The translations under genes and the position numbers were made by a program. The notes beneath the pieces are model-generated. The model worked only from the letters and a program-made list of their open reading frames with translations. It had not been told where the DNA came from and did no database searches. From the NCBI GenBank assembly GCA_964017185.1, contig OZ024876.1:12091726-12155725 (forward strand): a stretch of 64,000 nucleotides of DNA, read 5' to 3'. Each line of letters opens with the position of its first letter. The stretch's first letter is position 1. The DNA is from Rugalucina vietnamica (Eukaryota > Mollusca > Bivalvia > Lucinida > Lucinidae). Of the stretch, positions 44,796 to 54,959 are shown in pieces.

Positions 44796-47700
44796 CTGAA
44801 ACAAATAGGAAATAAAATAATTTTACGTGACTTGAAATAGATTGAAAGCTCATGAAACTTATTAACATGCTTTTGCAGGCACAGATGTTGGTATTATATA
44901 GTCATACCCACCTTGAATGAATATAGTCATACCCACCTTGGACGAGGGGAACACTACCCTGCCCCATGCCTTGGCCCAAATCTCAACCCAGAATGCAGGA
45001 TTCAAGCGACAGTCTTTTTTTTTTAAATTCAGACAAACCTCCCTTCAAAGATTATTTAAGCTCATATGAGACAGACCGATCAGCAGGAGAGGCGAGAATG
45101 GGAGAACACCCGATAAAAAACACCTGGCACTGTGGCCCACTAGCAAGTAGAACTTGGTTTGTCTCAGGTATGCCCAATGCAGGGCTCTAACACACACCAG
45201 ACATACGTCGAGATTATCCATAGGTTAAGTTCACTGCTCTTAACCACTCTGCCACAGGGATAGCTGACAAGACTTTATTTTAAGATGAGGCCCAGTTGGC
45301 TTAAAATCCAGTCTTCCCTGGGAATAAGATACTTAACCAATGTTTATGCTACAAAACAGAGATTGTTATAACTGCCTTCTATTGTGTACACACAATTTAC
45401 ATATGAGCCGCGACTTAAGAAAACCGGTCTTCGGCGAGGCAGTTCTAACGTGTACCCACAATCTATATTTTGAGCAAAAATAAGAAAAATATCAAATTTT
45501 CAATTTTTACAGCTGAAAAAAAATCTCTGTATGTTGCATGGGCAAGTTTTCATAATGAATAGCCTACCACATGTGGTGAGAATCTTCTATCGAATTCTTT
45601 GCTGTTCACAATTCCACCCTCTCCAGGAGCACTCGTGTAGCCAACCTATAACACAGAGAAAACCAACACTTTGCATAACACAATAAAGTGGCAAATGATT
45701 TTTTTTTGCTTTCATAATCAGGATAAATTTTAAGCTTAGCTGTGTTGATCATGAAATGAAAAAAAAATTACAACCTCAGCTGTCCCTGAGGTTATAAAAC
45801 TTTTTTCAAGCTCAGCTCTGCTGAGCATGAAATTTCAACTGCTCATAAATACTGAAATAACCCAAATTAATGGAAATTTCAGGTTTAGATAAACAAAGCC
45901 TGTAATTTATCCTGCTCATAAATGTTAAAATGCCAACAATTGTTGGCATTTTAACATTTATGAGCAGGATAAATTTTAGTCTCAGCTGAGTTGAGCATGA
46001 AAAAAGCTTTATAACCTTGGGGCCAGATCTTGTGGTTCTAAATTCTTTACCTGCCTATCCTTTGAGTTTTCACTGGCTGAATAGCTGACTTCTGCCGCAG
46101 TGAAGTTGAAATAGCCGTATTTTAGTGGTCGCACAACTACGTCATGGGATACATTGGTATTTCTATGTAAGTAAGTTAAGGAAAATGATCCTATGGATTT
46201 GAATGAAGACCTTCAAGGGTTTGAGCTCAAGTGTGAAACACGTGCTTAATAGAAGTTTAGAAAACTAAGTAGTATGATGATCTAGGGGCAAACAGCACAA
46301 ATCCTGCAGAAGCAAGCCGGTCGAGGTATTCCCTGTTTATCAATCTGTCTACACCTTTTAGACACACTTCCCTATATAGCGTGCGTTCATAGTTTTTTCC
46401 AATGGTAAAAATGGTACCATTGGTAGACAAATTCCGTTCAAGGTTTTACCAATAGTACCATTGGTAATGCCATTGGTACCAATGTTAACAACATACGGCA
46501 GCAAATGGTGCAGACAGAATACAGCGTGGGTAATTCTACCAACGCGGGAAAAGTTACGTGATTCAATATGACGAGCCTAAAAATATATAATGAATTTCGT
46601 AAATAAGCAATACTTTTGTCATACATGCAAATGTAAATGTTATAAATAACACAATATACATGAAGTACATAAGAAAGACAAAACTAGAAAAAGTGCCTTG
46701 AGAGGCACGTATACCCCCGGCTGGTGGTCACCCAGTCCTACTACTCCCTCCCACAACCACCCAGCACATGTACCCCCCTGACATTGAATCACAAATCCCG
46801 AACAAAAGACAGTACCCTTATCAAATACTTTATAGAAGTGTGCATTCTAAAGCACTTTGACCACAGACATGAGGGGGTGTAGTTTTTAGAGTGACATATC
46901 TTCTTTAGAGCAGTACACAGAGCTGACTTGTGTACTCCATCTAGGACTTAATCACGGACATTGAGGGTCAGGTCCTCAGTCCTAGATGGAAAATGAAAAT
47001 AGAATGTCAGTCTAAATTAAAACCAGAGGACCATTGGTCCTGAGAACGCTCACCTGAAGCCTGATCTTGGAGTATTAAGTCATAATGAAATGACCTTGAC
47101 CTTGAATACTCACACACCTTTATTAACTTCATAAGTTGCCTGCATCTGCAAAGTTTCAGGTCTCAGGCTGCAATAGTTTCCAAACCCAGTGATTTCTGAG
47201 AAAACCATAATTTTAATTTTGATATTTAAATGACCTTGGGCCAAGGTCAAGACATGACCTTGGCCTTCATTAATTACTTACCTTCATTGACTCCATTAGT
47301 TGTCTGCATCTAGCAACTTTCAGGTCTCAGGCTGCAACAGTTTGTTTTCGCCTCTTCCCATGTGAAAGCCTATGTTTCCAAAATTGACCTTGCCGTAAAA
47401 TAGGTCAAGGTCATCATAGGGTCATCGTTTCAACAAACTATGATGGGCTGGAGTCCCAAATGCTACATACCAAGTTTCATGAAAATTGGGCTGCCGGTTC
47501 TGGAGAAGAAGATTTTTGAAAGGTTTTTACCATATATGGGCGTGGCGGCCATCTTGGTCATGTGACCTGGATTTCGCGATCAAACTTTCGTCTCCCCTAC
47601 CCATGGATGCTCCACATAAAATTTCACTTTGATTTGCCAAGCAGTTTCAGAGAATAAGATTTTTGAAAAGTGTGTATGGACAACAGACTGGCCAAGGTCA

Positions 47701-50700
47701 AGAGATGACCTTGACCTATATTAATCACATACCTTCATCTACTCCATTAGTTGTTTGCATCTACCACTTTTCAGGCCTCAGGCTGCAATAGTTTTCAAAA
47801 AATCCATAGTTTTCACTTTTTCCTATGTAAAAGCCTATGTTTCCAAAATTGACCTTGCCGTAAAATAGGTCAAGGTCATCCAAGGGTCATCATTTTATCA
47901 AACTATGATGGGCTGAGGTCCCCGATGCTACATACCAAGTTTCATGGAAATCGGCCCACTGGTTCTGGAAAAGAAGATTTTTGAAAGGTTTTTACCATAT
48001 ATGGGCGTGGCGGCCATCTTGGTCATGTGACCTGGATTTGGCTATCAAACTTTTGTCTCCCCTACCGATGGATGCTCCACATAAAATTTCACTTTGATTG
48101 GCCGCGCAGTTTCTGAGAAGAAGATCGTTGAAAACTGTGTATGGACAACAGACTGGCCAAGGTCAAGAGATGACCTTGACCTATATTAATCACATACCTT
48201 CATCTACTCCATTAGTTGTTTGCATCTACCACTTTTCAGGCCTCAGGCTGCAATAGTTTTCAAAAAATCCATAGTTTTCACTTTTTCCTATGTAAAAGCC
48301 TATGTTTCCAAATTTGACCTTGTCGTAAAATAGGACAAGGTCATCCAAGGGTCATCATTTTATCAAACTATGATGGGCTGAGGTCCTCAATGCTACATAC
48401 CAAGTTTCGTGGAAATCGGCCCACCGGTTCTGGAGAAGAAGATTTTTGAGTGGTTTTTACCATATATGGGCGTGGCGGCCATCTTGGTCATGTGACCTGG
48501 ATTTCGCGATCAAACTTTTGTCTCCCCTACCCATGGATGCTCAACATAAAATTTCACTTTGACTGGCCGCGCAGTTTCAGAGAAGAAGGTCTTTGAAAAG
48601 TGTGTATGGACAACAGACTGGCCAAGGTCAAGAGATGACCTTGACCTATATTAATCACATACCTTCATCTACTCCATTAGTTGTTTGCATCTACCACTTT
48701 TCAGGCCTCAGGCTGCAATAGTTTTCAAAAAATCCATAGTTTTCACTTTTTCCTATGTAAAAGCCTATGTTTCCAAATTTGACCTTGCCGTAAAATAGGT
48801 CAAGGTCATCCAAGGGTCATCATTTTATCAAACTATGATGGGCTGAAGTCCCTGATGCTACATACCAAGTTTCGTGAAAATCCGCCCACCGGTTCTGGAG
48901 AAGAAGATTTTTGAAGGGTTTTTACCATATATGGGCGTGGCGGCCATCTTGGTCATGTGACCTGGATTTCGCGATCAAACTTGAAATGCCACCACCAAAG
49001 GAGGCTCCACATAAAATTTCAACTAGATCGGCCAAGCGGTTTCAGAGAAGAAGATCTTTGAAATTGTGGACGACGACGGACGACGGACGGACGCCGGATC
49101 ATGGCCATCCTATAAGCTCACCTTGTGAGCCTTCGGCTCAGGTGAGCTAAAAAAAATAATAGTAATAATAAAAGTATTGATGACCTAGATCTTGAACTCA
49201 AGCCCCCCCCCCCCCCGCCCCCCGCGACATGGACCCAACCCTTTACCCTATAGGGTACCTATAGTTCAAATATGAATGGCTTCTGATGATTGGCTCATGA
49301 GATATACCCCACTAGAGAAACTAAAACCAAAACTTTGACGCAAATTAAAGGTGACCTAGATTTTGAACTCTAGCCCCATCCCCGGGCATGGACCCTGGGG
49401 TCCAAAATCATAGAAACAAAGCTAACCCTATAGGGTACCTATAGTCCAAATATGAATGGTTTCTGATATATAGTTCATGAGATATACACCAATAGAGAAA
49501 CTTTAACCAAAACTTTGACGCAAATTAAAGGTGACCTAGATTTTGAACTCTAGCCCCACCCCCGGGCATGGACCATGGGGTCCAAACTCATAGAAACAAA
49601 GCCCACCCTATAGGGTACCTATAGTCCAAATATGAATGGTTTCTGATATTTAGTTCATGAGATATACACCAATACAGAAACTTTAACCAAAACTTTGACG
49701 CAAATTAAAGGTGACCTAGATTTTGAACTCTAGCCCCACCCCCGGGCATGGACCCAGGGGTCCAAACTCATAGAAACAAAGCCAACCCTATAGGGTACCT
49801 ATAGTCCAAATATGAATGGTTTCTGATATTTAGTTCATGAGATATACACCAATAGAGAAACTTTAACCAAAACTTTGACGCAAATTAAAGGTGACCTAGA
49901 TTTTGAACTCTAGCCCCACCCCCGGGCATGGACCCTGGGGTCCAAACTCATAGAAACAAAGCCAACCCTATAGGGTACCTATAGTCCAAATATGAATGGT
50001 TTCTGATATTTAGTTCATGAGATTATATACACCAGCAGAGAAACTTTAACCAAAACTTTGACATTTTAACTGAACTAACGAACCAACGAACTAACGAACT
50101 AACGAACATACGAACGGACGAACGGACGAACGGAAAAGCGAAAACTATATACCCGTCGGCATAAATGCCGGGGGTATAACAAGTGCGGTGTATTGATCAA
50201 TATGATAAAAATTCCACCATGTGATCTACCAATGGTGCCACTGGCAGCAGAAAACGTTCAGGGTTTTCTGGTTACCATTGGTAAAAATGGTACCAACAGT
50301 ACCATTGGTAGATTTGCAGATTTTACCATTGGGAGAACCCCGAACGTAGCCATAGTAAAATAAGCTGTGTCATGATATTTGAGCCGTATTGTGAGGAAAC
50401 CAGATTTTTGCCTATGTGAAAACAAAGGCGCAGATCAGCTTCGCAGTAACTGCAAAGCAGATCAGCGCCTTTGTTTTCGCTACACTTTCTCGTCTTCTTA
50501 AATCCGAAATTTCAAGCTTCTAGCCTGCTTCTGTGACTGTACAGGTTGGTTTGTGTCAGACCTGGTCGGAAACCCCGAAGTCCGGTTTTCTCGCGTCGCG
50601 GCTCATTTGATTTTGCATATGCCAAAAAATAAGGTATAGATCAGCTTCGCAGTAACTGCAAACATTTAATCTTTAAAATTGTACAAATTATAACAGAAAA

Positions 50701-51913
50701 TGTATGTTTTGTGTTTCTTTATGCACTAATTGCACTGTGTATATATGAGCCACATCATGAGAAAACCGGATTTTTGCCTGTGCGAAAACAAAGGCGCAGA
50801 TCAGCTTCGCAATAAGTGTGAAGCTGATCAGCGCCTTCGTTTTCGCTACACGGATAGTACAATCCCCCTTCATCTTAAATCTGATCATCTTAAATCCGAA
50901 ATTTCAAGCTTTTATCCTTTTTCTGTGACTGTACAGCTTGGTTTGTGTCAGACCTGGTCAGAAAGCCCAAAGACCTGTTTTCTCGCGTCATGGCTCATAT
51001 TATACTGTGTCATATCTTGTCATAACACACTATGAAAGGATACGGTCCTATTCTTCCCCAGGAGGCCTGTAGATTACCACTCACAACTTCAAAATCTGTC
51101 TCAGGAAAACTGTCATCCTTTAACTGGACATTCACTGCAGAGCTGGAAAAAAAAATATAGGCGGTGTCATGAGAAAACCAACAATGTGGCTTCTGACCAG
51201 GTCTGACACAAACCGGCCTGTGCAGATAGACAATGGCTAGAAGCTTGAAATTTCGGATTTAGGAAGAAGATAAATTGTAAGTTATCCAGGTAGCAAACAC
51301 AAAGGCGCTGATCAGCTATTCAGTTACTGCACAGCTGATCTGCGCCTTAGTTTTTGTACCGGCAAAAACCTGGTTTTCTCATGATGCTGCTCATATTTTG
51401 ACTATACATCATAATAGTTATCAAAACTTTTAAAGGCCATCTAACATTTTTAAACATGCATTAAATGTTCAAGTTACACAACATAAGGCTAGACACTGTA
51501 CATGTATGTATACAAGGTATAAATAAAGGTGAAATGGAGTTTTCAACTTTTGTTAAACAACTTAGCCAACAATATACTCATAGGACATAACTTTGCAAAC
51601 CAGGCTAGCAATGTTTATTTTCTTTTCAATATAATGGGTTAAGGGGCTGCATACCGGTACTACTACATGTATAGCCAACTTTGTGTCTGAATTAGCAAAG
51701 CAAGAACATGCATATTCCTAAAAATGAGACACAAATTCCTTACCTTCCACCAATGTTATATATTCTGTATTCCACAGTGAGTTCTCTCCCTTCTACCAGA
51801 TATTGGTTGAGAATATTCTTTGATGCCAGGAGCCTCGCTTCAGCCTCATCCTCAGCTTGATAGCCATGGAAACTGGCCAGCAGTAACACACAAAATACCA
51901 GAAGTAATCTCAT
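44685..51913 (-). CDS. SSR2: Translocon-associated protein subunit beta (TRAP-beta, signal sequence receptor 2), five coding exons
   Basis: Single-pass ER membrane protein of the TRAP complex, which sits beside the Sec61 channel and helps certain nascent chains enter the ER. Exons 51913-51744, 51142-51044, 46162-46051, 45645-45568 and 44795-44685 add up to 570 bases with consistent phases, giving 189 residues (vertebrate proteins are about 183). Features: signal peptide ([17 protein letters not shown]), [20 protein letters not shown] (26-45), [14 protein letters not shown], sequon NVS (93-95), [25 protein letters not shown] and EFDRRFSPH, then a membrane segment (about 155-175, [19 protein letters not shown]) and a short lysine-rich cytosolic tail. 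All are TRAP-beta hallmarks. All borders are GT-AG, though the exon 2 donor (GGACC|gtatcc) is weak. An acceptor-like TTCCAG directly precedes the ATG, so a non-coding first exon is likely. Confidence 0.95.
45000..45250 (-). mobile_element. Possible decayed tRNA-derived SINE
   Basis: Minus strand starts near 45255 with CTATCCCTGTGGCAGAGTGG, an A-box-like head. The B-box region (near 45185) is poorly kept. It lies in an SSR2 intron. Confidence 0.35.
45404..45557. mobile_element. Chimeric MITE: family A end fused to family B
   Basis: Begins as family A (GAGCCGCGACTTAAGAAAAC, CGGTCTTCGG) and switches at about 45433 to the family B hairpin right arm (CGAGGCAGTTCTAACG) through to its GGGCAAGTTTTCATAATG end. 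It stops 10 bases from the SSR2 exon 4 donor. Confidence 0.75.
45568..45645 (-). CDS. SSR2: SSR2 coding exon 4
   Basis: 78 bases, acceptor gttatag|GTTGGC, donor CATGTG|gtaggc. Encodes [17 protein letters not shown] and DRRFSPHV. Confidence 0.92.
45725..46015. repeat. Foldback repeat filling SSR2 intron 3
   Basis: Most of this 405 bp intron is AGCTCAGCT..GAGCATGAAA-type inverted repeat, with a perfect 72 bp palindrome at 45904-45975 (AATTTATCCTGCTCATAAAT.. arm). Related scraps occur near 40165-40330. Confidence 0.8.
46051..46162 (-). CDS. SSR2: SSR2 coding exon 3
   Basis: 112 bases, acceptor cttacatag|AAATACC, donor AGGCAG|gtaaag. Encodes [16 protein letters not shown] and [18 protein letters not shown], including the N-glycosylation site. 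Confidence 0.93.
47022..49155 (-). repeat. Dispersed AGCTCACCTG repeat (family C), copy 4, with 465 bp tandem units
   Basis: Reverse orientation. Ends CTTCGGCTCAGGTGAGCTAA at 49150; begins CAGAGGACCATTGGTCCTG. Near-identical 465 bp units start GCCAAGGTCAAGAGATGACC at 47691, 48156 and 48621, with a diverged first unit from 47240. Each has TAGGTCAAGGTCATC or TAGGACAAGGTCATC, GTGGCGGCCATCTTGGTCAT and GTCATGTGACCTGGATTT. Confidence 0.9.
49170..50060. repeat. 180 bp tandem repeat, five units
   Basis: Units begin GTGACCTAGATTTTGAACTC at about 49350, 49530, 49710 and 49890, with a diverged first unit near 49172. The last three are almost identical. The array is followed by (AACGAACT)n/(CGGACGAA)n simple repeat (50076-50135) and the GCCGGGGGTATAAC end. 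Confidence 0.92.
50381..50604 (+). mobile_element. MITE family A, copy 20
   Basis: Forward copy of the CAGATTTTTGCC/CCGGTTTTCTCGCG subfamily, exact ATTT duplication (50377-50380 and 50605-50608). A scrap of another copy (ATAGATCAGCTTCGCAG) follows at 50635-50665. Confidence 0.88.
50747..50996 (+). mobile_element. MITE family A, copy 21
   Basis: Exact ATAT duplication (50743-50746 and 50997-51000) and a small internal duplication of CATCTTAAATC. It lies 48 bases from SSR2 exon 2. Confidence 0.88.
51044..51142 (-). CDS. SSR2: SSR2 coding exon 2
   Basis: 99 bases, acceptor ttttccag|CTCTGC, donor GGACC|gtatcc (weak). Encodes [18 protein letters not shown] and [14 protein letters not shown]. Confidence 0.9.
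51160..51392 (-). mobile_element. MITE family A, copy 22
   Basis: Reverse copy with altered left end (GGCGGTGTCATGAG). It lies 17 bases upstream (minus sense) of the SSR2 exon 2 acceptor, just outside its pyrimidine tract. Confidence 0.8.
51744..51913 (-). CDS. SSR2: SSR2 coding exon 1
   Basis: 170 bases from ATG (51913-51911) to GGAAG|gtaagg. Encodes the signal peptide and the [20 protein letters not shown] block. Confidence 0.92.
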
Positions 51914-52021
51914 CTGGAATGAAATGTCACAATTTTTTTATCTATTCTGGCTATTTAACTAGGTGTCATACTCTCTTAAAAATTTGTGAAACCTCTGGAA
52001 TGGCATACTGTTAAAAAAAAT

Positions 52022-52253
52022 AAGCTGCGGCATAAAAAAACAAAAACAACAACATGCATAGGCCAGATCAGCTATGAAGGTAACTGCACATATGCTGATC
52101 AGCATCTTTGGTTTTGCTACACAAATAGTGCAATCCCTCTTCTTCTTTAATCCAAGATCTCAAGCTTCTAGCCTGCTTCGGTGACTGTACAGGCCGGTTT
52201 GTGTCGGACTTAAGCCAGAAATACAAATTGTTGGTTTTCTCACGTGAAGGCTC
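52022..52253 (+). mobile_element. MITE family A, copy 23 (diverged)
   Basis: Forward copy with degraded left end (AGCTGCGGCATAAAAAAAC) and intact right end (GTTGGTTTTCTCACG..GGCTC). It lies between the SSR2 start codon and its probable upstream exon. Confidence 0.75.
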
Positions 52254-52259
52254 AAATAA

Positions 52260-54360
52260 TACTGACAATTACAATCTGCTGAGGCCAGAGATCTTGCAGA
52301 CGCCTGATTCGGCGTCCCTGGATGAGAAAAACTTGGCTTGGACGCATAATTGAAATTAAATTCTGGTAAGAGATGATTTCCAGGATAAAAGATGATTCCT
52401 GGGACGCAAGATTTTTTTCCCCGTGAAACGACCCAAAATGCCTATGATCTTTACCTTGGCTTGTTGTTTGAATCAGTTACCTCCTATCAAGATATGGATT
52501 TCTCATATTAATGGTGTTGTCCTAATGCATATTAGACATGCCATAGAGTTTCACGCCTTTGGCGCTTGATCAATGTGACAGTTGGTTTCGTAACACGTTT
52601 TTGTGTAAACAAAAAGTCAACATGTTAACTTCTTTACTTCTTAGCCAGTCATAAAATCTTTTGAAAACCCAGTGATTTTCATTTAAAAATCAAATGAATC
52701 ATATACACAATTTAAAAATCAAAACTTTTATACTTCTGGACCGATTTTTGAAATGTCATGTGTTTTCACAACTTGAAAAAATCCAAAATACTTGTTTGTT
52801 TCAGTTGCCTCTAAATCGACAGTTTATGTTTGGGTCACTAAAATTTATTTCTAGTGGTCCAAATAATATTTCAATGGCCAAATGATTAGTCAAAGCAAAT
52901 AAAATATTTTTTTTTTATTAGATTTTGTTTGTAGATTTAGCCACTTAAACCATGATATTTTTCTTTTTCTTATTGTTTGATTCATTATTATTATCTGATT
53001 ATTTTGGGGGGATGGGGTTTGGGTTGGATGGGGTCTACATCTGTGAGTGTAACTGTCAATAGATCATCTTTTTCTCTGCAAATAAGCCCCTAAGGAGAAT
53101 ACGCCAATTGGAGGTGTGCAATGCATGGCTGAATATCTATATTCTATTCTATTCCATACATAGAACAACATCGCTCAAAATCAGAAACAGACTTTTATTA
53201 GGTTATCTAAGCCTGGAAAATGCATTTGAACCAGTAATTTTGCAACCAAGCACAATTACAGGCCTATTGAATACTAAAATAGCAGCTAAAAGTTGGTTAT
53301 AAAATATTTTGCACATTAAAATCAAGCCTTTTCGTCACTAAACCATTTTCCCAACTTCACAGTTCAGAACATTCTGGACTCTTTTCTGATAGCTTTTTGT
53401 CACCCAGACGAATGTTTGGTCACATTTGGCGTCTTTTCCAGTACTGCAGTTCAATCTAATTATTACACTTAACAAATCAATTAACACTGTGACATGCATT
53501 GACGAAAACAAACACTATAGTCCCGATAGTGGGCAGGCTTACTCGTTGACCCAAGCCTTGATTGGTCTATTGATTTTTTCCGACTGAATGCAATCACATG
53601 CCTCTGATTTTCAAAGTCGCAACATCAGTTAATCAAATTCTCCTTACTAGCCGCTAAGCGTGTATGTCACGGTTAATGCCGACAGGCGTACCAGAATTGT
53701 TTTGAGAATTCAAAGTATGTCCAAACTCTAGATTTTCTGCATACATAGGTCTTTTGTCGGCGTAAAAGCGCTGAAAACACGTGTTAGTGCAAGCACTGCC
53801 TGAGATTAAAAAAAGGAGAATGTTCTTTATTTTTGAGAGAAAAAAAACTTGCATGAACTCAAGTGTTTGTCCCCAAACTGTACATGATTTTTTTCCATTT
53901 CCATGGAACCACGCAAGGGAAAGGGAACACTGATGCACGCCCAGAATCAGAATGGTTTGACAAAGTAACCAAAACTTCTGGAATTAATCAATAATATTCG
54001 GATATTTTAGCTGAAAATCGAGGAAAATTTACACAGTTTTGCATTGGGAATAGGGCAGGTCGGCAAGGCACTCTTCCGTGAAAAGAAATCAATATCGGTC
54101 ACCTTTCCCGCTATTTTCTTCATTCGGCGGAGGTGGTAACCTCGGTCATTATCGCTATGCGCTTACTGCTTTCAGACGCTAATAAAATCATGTTATGACC
54201 AAAATATTACACATTTCTCACCTTGGAATGAATAATATCCGGAAATCTAATAGAATATGCAATGTTTTGATGAAAAAACTCCTTTTGATTCTGTATTTTG
54301 CGCTCCAAATTTGGTAAGGCATAGCGATAAACACCGAGTAATGTACCTCCACCGAATGAA
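52260..54360. other. Probable SSR2 leader intron, nothing recognised
   Basis: AT-rich, with no conserved reading frame or named repeat. A short GGGGGGATGGGG patch lies near 53007. Confidence 0.4.
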
Positions 54361-54369
54361 CAAACTTAC

Positions 54370-54450
54370 CTGTATGACGTCATCCCAACATGCCCTATTG
54401 GGTCAATCAATCATTCAATGACAATCCCTGATCTCATCTATCAGACAAAA
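54370..54450 (-). promoter_or_regulatory. SSR2: Candidate SSR2 non-coding first exon and promoter
   Basis: On the minus strand a strong donor CATACAG|gtaagt ends at 54370. It is preceded within 40 bases by a palindromic CRE-like TGACGTCA (54375-54382) and a CCAAT box. It pairs plausibly with the acceptor just before the SSR2 ATG. The transcript start is not visible, so this remains a prediction. Confidence 0.35.
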
Positions 54451-54959
54451 CTATCTCAACTTTTTATTAAACATAAGGTTTCACTTATTCAGACAATAGT
54501 AACCTGTTATTTGCAAAAAATAAAATAACAAAATCTCATTCCATTGCTTAAACCCCACCCACCGTATCTTGCAATATGCCACGTCCACACAACACGCACA
54601 CAAAAGCCGATTGCAGTTTTCGAAAAGAGAACGCAAAAACATTAAATTGATCGATCAAAATAAAACAGATAAATATGTAATGAAAGCACGGAATTAACTT
54701 AACAAATGTTATCTTCTTTATTATGCTTTTTTAAAAGGCAAAATAGAACGTACGGTGTGTCAATCAATTTCGTCTTTATTTTCGGTACCGGAAATAGATT
54801 TACCTCCCTTGGGCCTTTTGACTGTTTGTACATACACCGTGTGATAACTATACCATAGGGTACACACTCATAAATGCCACACTTGGCCGTGCCAGTACGA
54901 AATCTGTTAGGCCCTAACTGCTTGTGACCACTTTTGAACATTGCCACCCCTTATTTTGA

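Larger units (their letters stand above)
46380..50345. mobile_element. Nested composite repeat in SSR2 intron 2
   Basis: Three layers. The outer edges carry TACCAATGGTACCATTGGTA-like palindromic sequence (46398-46490 and 50220-50345) with a weak CGTTC..CCAATGG inverted pairing. Next are inverted GTATACCCCCGGC (46708) and GCCGGGGGTATAAC (50167-50180) ends of a second element. Inside lies the family C repeat 47022-49155. No host exon is seen. It accounts for most of the 4.9 kb intron. Confidence 0.6.
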
